Below are positions 5,712 through 7,910 of a DNA stretch of 7,910 nucleotides, piece by piece (position 1 is the stretch's first letter; every line of letters starts with the position of its first letter). Under the pieces are notes generated by a model, which made no database searches, was not told where the DNA came from, and saw only the letters and a program-made list of their open reading frames with translations. This DNA comes from an uncultured bacterium. Lineage in GTDB: Bacteria > Cyanobacteriota > Vampirovibrionia > Gastranaerophilales > Gastranaerophilaceae. A program made the position numbers and the translations under genes. The DNA is taken from assembly GCA_902765655.1 (NCBI GenBank), contig CACXAK010000046.1, positions 1-7,910 of the forward strand, in the 5' to 3' direction.

Positions 5712-6131
5712 ATGGAAATCTGTAATAATATCAGTTTTGGGGCTAAATTTATTGAAAATAAAGACTTTATTGAAGTTGCGGATTATGCTTTCAAAAAAAA
5801 TAAAATGGATATTTTTAACAAAGCTTTAAAAAATATAGACAGAATACGCAAAGATACATTTATAAAAATGGATTTGTGTTATACGGATAAAAAACCGACA
5901 GTTGTATTTACCCGTTTTGAGAAAGGTTGGAATAAATTACTTAAACAACAAACTGATTATTATGTTCAGAAAAGACAGGTAGATTATATTGCCGATGATG
6001 AAAAACTATCCCCTTTGAAAATGGCTTTTGATAAAATAATAAAAATGGGAAACAATGCTCCTGATAACAAATCATTTCAATATGTTGTCATAGAAAAAGA
6101 TAAAAGCAGAAAGCCGTATTTTTTATTTTAA
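5712..6131 (+). CDS. Uncharacterised 139-residue lysine-rich protein with N-terminal NNISFGAKF
   Basis: I do not recognise the family. The protein has no signal peptide or membrane segment and is rich in Lys, Asp and aromatic residues. It opens with MEICNNISFGAKFIEN, where the ISFGAKF block (7-13) looks like a short conserved tag rather than part of a domain. A helical stretch follows (about 19-50, FIEVADYAFKKNKMDIFNKA), then probable strands around KPTVVFTRF, a charged helical middle (EKGWNKLLKQQTDYYV), a second helix (SPLKMAFDKIIKMG) and a final strand FQYVVIEKD. The start at 5712 is supported by a strong Shine-Dalgarno AAGGAG (5701-5706) 5 nt upstream, so I consider it a real gene. It is divergent from the symporter operon and convergent with the next gene, with only 5 bp between the stop codons. 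Similar SFGA-type N-termini seem to recur in small proteins of Gastranaerophilales-like genomes, from memory and unverified. Confidence 0.8.
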   Translation: MEICNNISFGAKFIENKDFIEVADYAFKKNKMDIFNKALKNIDRIRKDTFIKMDLCYTDKKPTVVFTRFEKGWNKLLKQQTDYYVQKRQVDYIADDEKLSPLKMAFDKIIKMGNNAPDNKSFQYVVIEKDKSRKPYFLF

Positions 6132-6136
6132 CATAT

Positions 6137-6529
6137 TTATTTAAATTTACATAATTTGGTTGTCATTACATAAATTGCCGTACCTTCAACCACCGGTTGA
6201 AATTGTGCATACTTGTTATAATCCCCGTTTATAAATACGTCATTTTCATCATACGAATCCAAAACCCCAATTTTGTACGTTCTTTTTGCGCAATTTATTT
6301 GGTACTGTCCCAGAGTATAGTGAACCTGCTTTCCGTTTACCGGTTCATATTGACCCTTGTTGTATGATTTCAATAAAAAAGAGTAGCCGTAAACATTTTC
6401 TAATCCCATTATCCCGTCTTTGTAGACATAATTATTGGGCGCAACATGCTCCCAGTCGGAAGTTTCTTTACCCACAGCAGGCATAACAAGTAATATAAAT
6501 AACAGCATTGATAACAATATTTGTTTCAT
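6137..6529 (-). CDS. Small secreted protein, surface-adhesin E-like
   Basis: A 130-residue exported protein. Residues 1-20 form a clear signal peptide: MKQ, a hydrophobic core ILLSMLLFILLVMP, and the cleavage motif AVG before KETSDW. The mature part of about 110 residues starts with DWEHVAPNNYVYKDGI, then has strand-like blocks (YGYSFLLKSY, KQVHYTLGQYQINCA, RTYKIGVLDSYD) and ends QPVVEGTAIYVMTTKLCKFK. The order of an early Trp, a Tyr-Lys-Asp segment, a mid Cys and a late PV-GT-C pattern resembles the surface-adhesin E family (PF16747 as I recall it); this is pattern resemblance only. Cys80 and Cys127 could form a disulfide outside the cytoplasm. No Shine-Dalgarno precedes the start, and a perfect TATAAT (6537-6542) lies 7 nt before the ATG, suggesting a leaderless mRNA. 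The role is unknown. Confidence 0.82.
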   Translation of the reverse strand: MKQILLSMLLFILLVMPAVGKETSDWEHVAPNNYVYKDGIMGLENVYGYSFLLKSYNKGQYEPVNGKQVHYTLGQYQINCAKRTYKIGVLDSYDENDVFINGDYNKYAQFQPVVEGTAIYVMTTKLCKFK

Positions 6530-6536
6530 ACATTTA

Positions 6537-6542
6537 ATTATA
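6537..6542 (-). promoter_or_regulatory. -10 box for the secreted-protein gene, implying a leaderless transcript
   Basis: On the minus strand TATAAT is a perfect -10 hexamer, and only TAAATGT lies between it and the ATG at 6527-6529. Transcription would begin at or within a base or two of the start codon. The -35 (TGGAAT at 6559-6564, 16-bp spacing) matches only 3 of 6. In this AT-rich gap a chance TATAAT is possible. Confidence 0.4.
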
Positions 6543-6599
6543 ATATTTTATTTAAAAAATTCCAGCATTAATTATCCTGTGTAAAGTCACTTAATCTAA

Positions 6600-6628
6600 T
6601 TTACAATGGTCAAAATTTATTGTATAAT
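6600..6628 (+). promoter_or_regulatory. Near-consensus sigma-70 promoter of the fixC-type gene
   Basis: TTTACA (6600-6605, 5 of 6) is followed after exactly 17 bp by TATAAT (6623-6628, 6 of 6). The predicted start near 6635 leaves a leader of about 14 nt carrying AAGGAG (6639-6644) before the ATG at 6649. This is the best promoter in the window, and it makes the flavoprotein gene the first of its transcript. Confidence 0.75.
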
Positions 6629-6648
6629 TTAAGTCAATAAGGAGTGAT

Positions 6649-7910
6649 ATGTTAAATAAGAGCAACAAAACCGATGTAATAGTAGTTGGGGCAGGACCTG
6701 CCGGAATTGCCTGCGCAATTACACTTGCAAGGGCAGGGCGTGAAGTTGTTCTTATTGAGCGCGGTCTTTTTGCAGGAAGTAAAAACGTTTTTGGGGGGGC
6801 AATTTATACAAAACCAACCAAAGAAATTTTCCCGAATTTTGAGCAGGAAGCACCGCTTGAAAGACGCAATATCGCCCATAATTTTATGATTTTAGGGGAA
6901 GAAGATTCAACATCAATTGCATACCGTAAAGACGGGAATGAGAGTTATTCCGTTATAAGAGGGAAATTTGACCGCTGGATGGCACAAAAAGCCAAAGAGG
7001 CAGGAGTAATTCTTGTTGAGCAGACGGTTGTTCGTGAGCTTATAAAAAACGGCACAAAGGTTGTCGGAGTAAAAACAGAACTTGAGGATTATTATGCAGA
7101 TGTGGTTATTTTGGCAGACGGCGTAAATTCGCTTCTTGCAAAACAAATAAAACTGCGAAAAGAAATTGAAACAAAAGATGTTGCACTAAGCGTAAAAGAA
7201 GTTATCAAACTTGATAAAAATACCATAAATCAAAGATTTAATGTCAAAGATGGTGAAGGTGTAATCGGTGAAATTTTTGGCGGCTCAATGCTTGGGGTTT
7301 TGGGTCTTGGGTTTATGTATACCAATGAGGATTCTGTCACTATCGGTTTAGGTGTAACTTTAGACGATTTGGTTGAAAATAATTACCGGCCGTTTGAAGT
7401 GTTGGAAAAACTGAAACAACATCCGACAATTGCACCATTAATTGAGGGCGGAACACTCAAAGAATACAGTGCACATTTGATTCCCGAAGGCGGTTACAAA
7501 AAAATACCGAAACTTTGTGATAACGGAGTAATGATTATCGGAGATGCCGCTATGCTTGTCAACAATTTGCATTGGGAAGGTACAAACCTTGCAATGCTAT
7601 CAGGAAAGCTTGCAGCAGAAACGGCTGTTGAAGCATTTGAAAAAGATGATTTTTCAAGAAATGTGCTCAAAAATTACGAAAAGAAACTTCAAAATTCTTT
7701 TATAATGAAAGATTTAAAAACATACCGCAATTTAATGGGTATTGCGAAAAAAAGAAAAAAAGCATTCATGGGCTATTATTTGAAAAAGATTAATTCATTC
7801 TTTGAGATGTTCACGACTGTCGATGGGACTCCAAAAAGAGAAAATTATCATAAATTTATAAAAAGTATTTTTACGGACAGGAAATTCAGTGAACTTTTAA
7901 AAGATGTGTG
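6649..7910 (+). CDS. fixC: FixC-family FAD-dependent electron-transfer flavoprotein:quinone oxidoreductase, 3' end missing
   Basis: FixC accepts electrons from the FixAB flavoprotein (ETF-like) and passes them toward quinone or, with FixX, toward ferredoxin in electron bifurcation. The frame runs 420 codons to the window edge with no stop; the family is about 430 residues, so little is missing. Seen in sequence: the FAD dinucleotide-binding GAGPAG (14-19) within DVIVVGAGPAGIACAITLAR, the ERG acidic strand end, then SKNVFGGAIY, VIRGKFDRWMAQKAKEAGV, ADGVNSLLAKQIKLRKE and ALSVKEVIKL. EYSAHLIPEGGY precedes the second FAD motif GDAAMLVNNLHWEGTNLAM (298-316), and TVDGTPKR lies near the end. All are typical of FixC. 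The start ATG has AAGGAG 4 nt upstream and a near-consensus promoter. Seven consecutive G bases lie at 6793-6799. GGG glycine codons seem commoner here than in groEL. No fixA or fixB precedes it; fixX may follow outside the window. Confidence 0.93.
   Translation, partial: MLNKSNKTDVIVVGAGPAGIACAITLARAGREVVLIERGLFAGSKNVFGGAIYTKPTKEIFPNFEQEAPLERRNIAHNFMILGEEDSTSIAYRKDGNESYSVIRGKFDRWMAQKAKEAGVILVEQTVVRELIKNGTKVVGVKTELEDYYADVVILADGVNSLLAKQIKLRKEIETKDVALSVKEVIKLDKNTINQRFNVKDGEGVIGEIFGGSMLGVLGLGFMYTNEDSVTIGLGVTLDDLVENNYRPFEVLEKLKQHPTIAPLIEGGTLKEYSAHLIPEGGYKKIPKLCDNGVMIIGDAAMLVNNLHWEGTNLAMLSGKLAAETAVEAFEKDDFSRNVLKNYEKKLQNSFIMKDLKTYRNLMGIAKKRKKAFMGYYLKKINSFFEMFTTVDGTPKRENYHKFIKSIFTDRKFSELLKDV

Noticed and set aside
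6286..6486. Plus-strand 66-codon frame
   Set aside because: It lies opposite the secreted-protein gene, which has a convincing signal peptide and family-like pattern.
6652..7146. Minus-strand frames of 75 and 77 codons at 6652-6879 and 6913-7146
   Set aside because: They are antisense to the FixC coding frame, which carries the FAD-binding and family motifs; no ribosome sites or plausible products.

Overview
The window is AT-rich bacterial chromosome (about two thirds A+T by eye) with short gaps and mostly clear Shine-Dalgarno sites. It contains no rRNA, tRNA, CRISPR array, transposase or phage gene. From memory of the families, GroES (the GKPNEKGERQPMDVKIGDK and YAKYAGTD stretches) and GroEL (LVPLLEQVARDGKSLLLIAED) look close to cyanobacterial forms. 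With the low GC and a small protein starting NNISFGAKF, this suggests a non-photosynthetic relative of Cyanobacteria (Vampirovibrionia/Gastranaerophilales-like, often gut-associated). This placement is inference; no database was searched.

Layout. At 1-991 (+) lies the 3' part of an rpoD-type sigma factor, cut by the window start. A perfect 12-bp hairpin terminator at 1012-1039 separates it from genes arriving on the minus strand. Five minus-strand genes run from 5531 down to 1060: an AGCS alanine/glycine symporter, a UPF0237-type ACT-domain protein, a compact Sfp-type phosphopantetheinyl transferase, groES and groEL. The first three are 12 and 8 bp apart and form an operon behind an extended -10 promoter near 5594-5602. 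groES-groEL probably has its own promoter in the 100-bp gap at 3111-3210. No CIRCE operator is visible there.

The groES-groEL gap (2707-2825) is the most unusual part. It is almost filled by a 93-bp imperfect palindrome, each arm made of four degenerate 8-bp units of GGCACTAA type. In the groESL mRNA it can fold into a 33-position stem beginning 2 nt after the groES stop codon and ending 10 nt before the groEL ribosome site.

The right part has an unrecognised 139-residue protein (5712-6131, +), a small secreted protein resembling the surface-adhesin E family (6137-6529, -, probably leaderless), and then a fixC-type flavoprotein (6649 to the window end, +, truncated) behind a near-consensus sigma-70 promoter. 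FixC normally passes electrons from the FixAB flavoprotein toward quinone or FixX/ferredoxin; fixA and fixB are not upstream here.

The annotated genes are mainly housekeeping. I see no complete defence, mobile or biosynthetic system. The best candidates for something undescribed are the octamer palindrome inside groESL, the symporter/ACT/PPTase operon, and the SFGAKF-type small protein.
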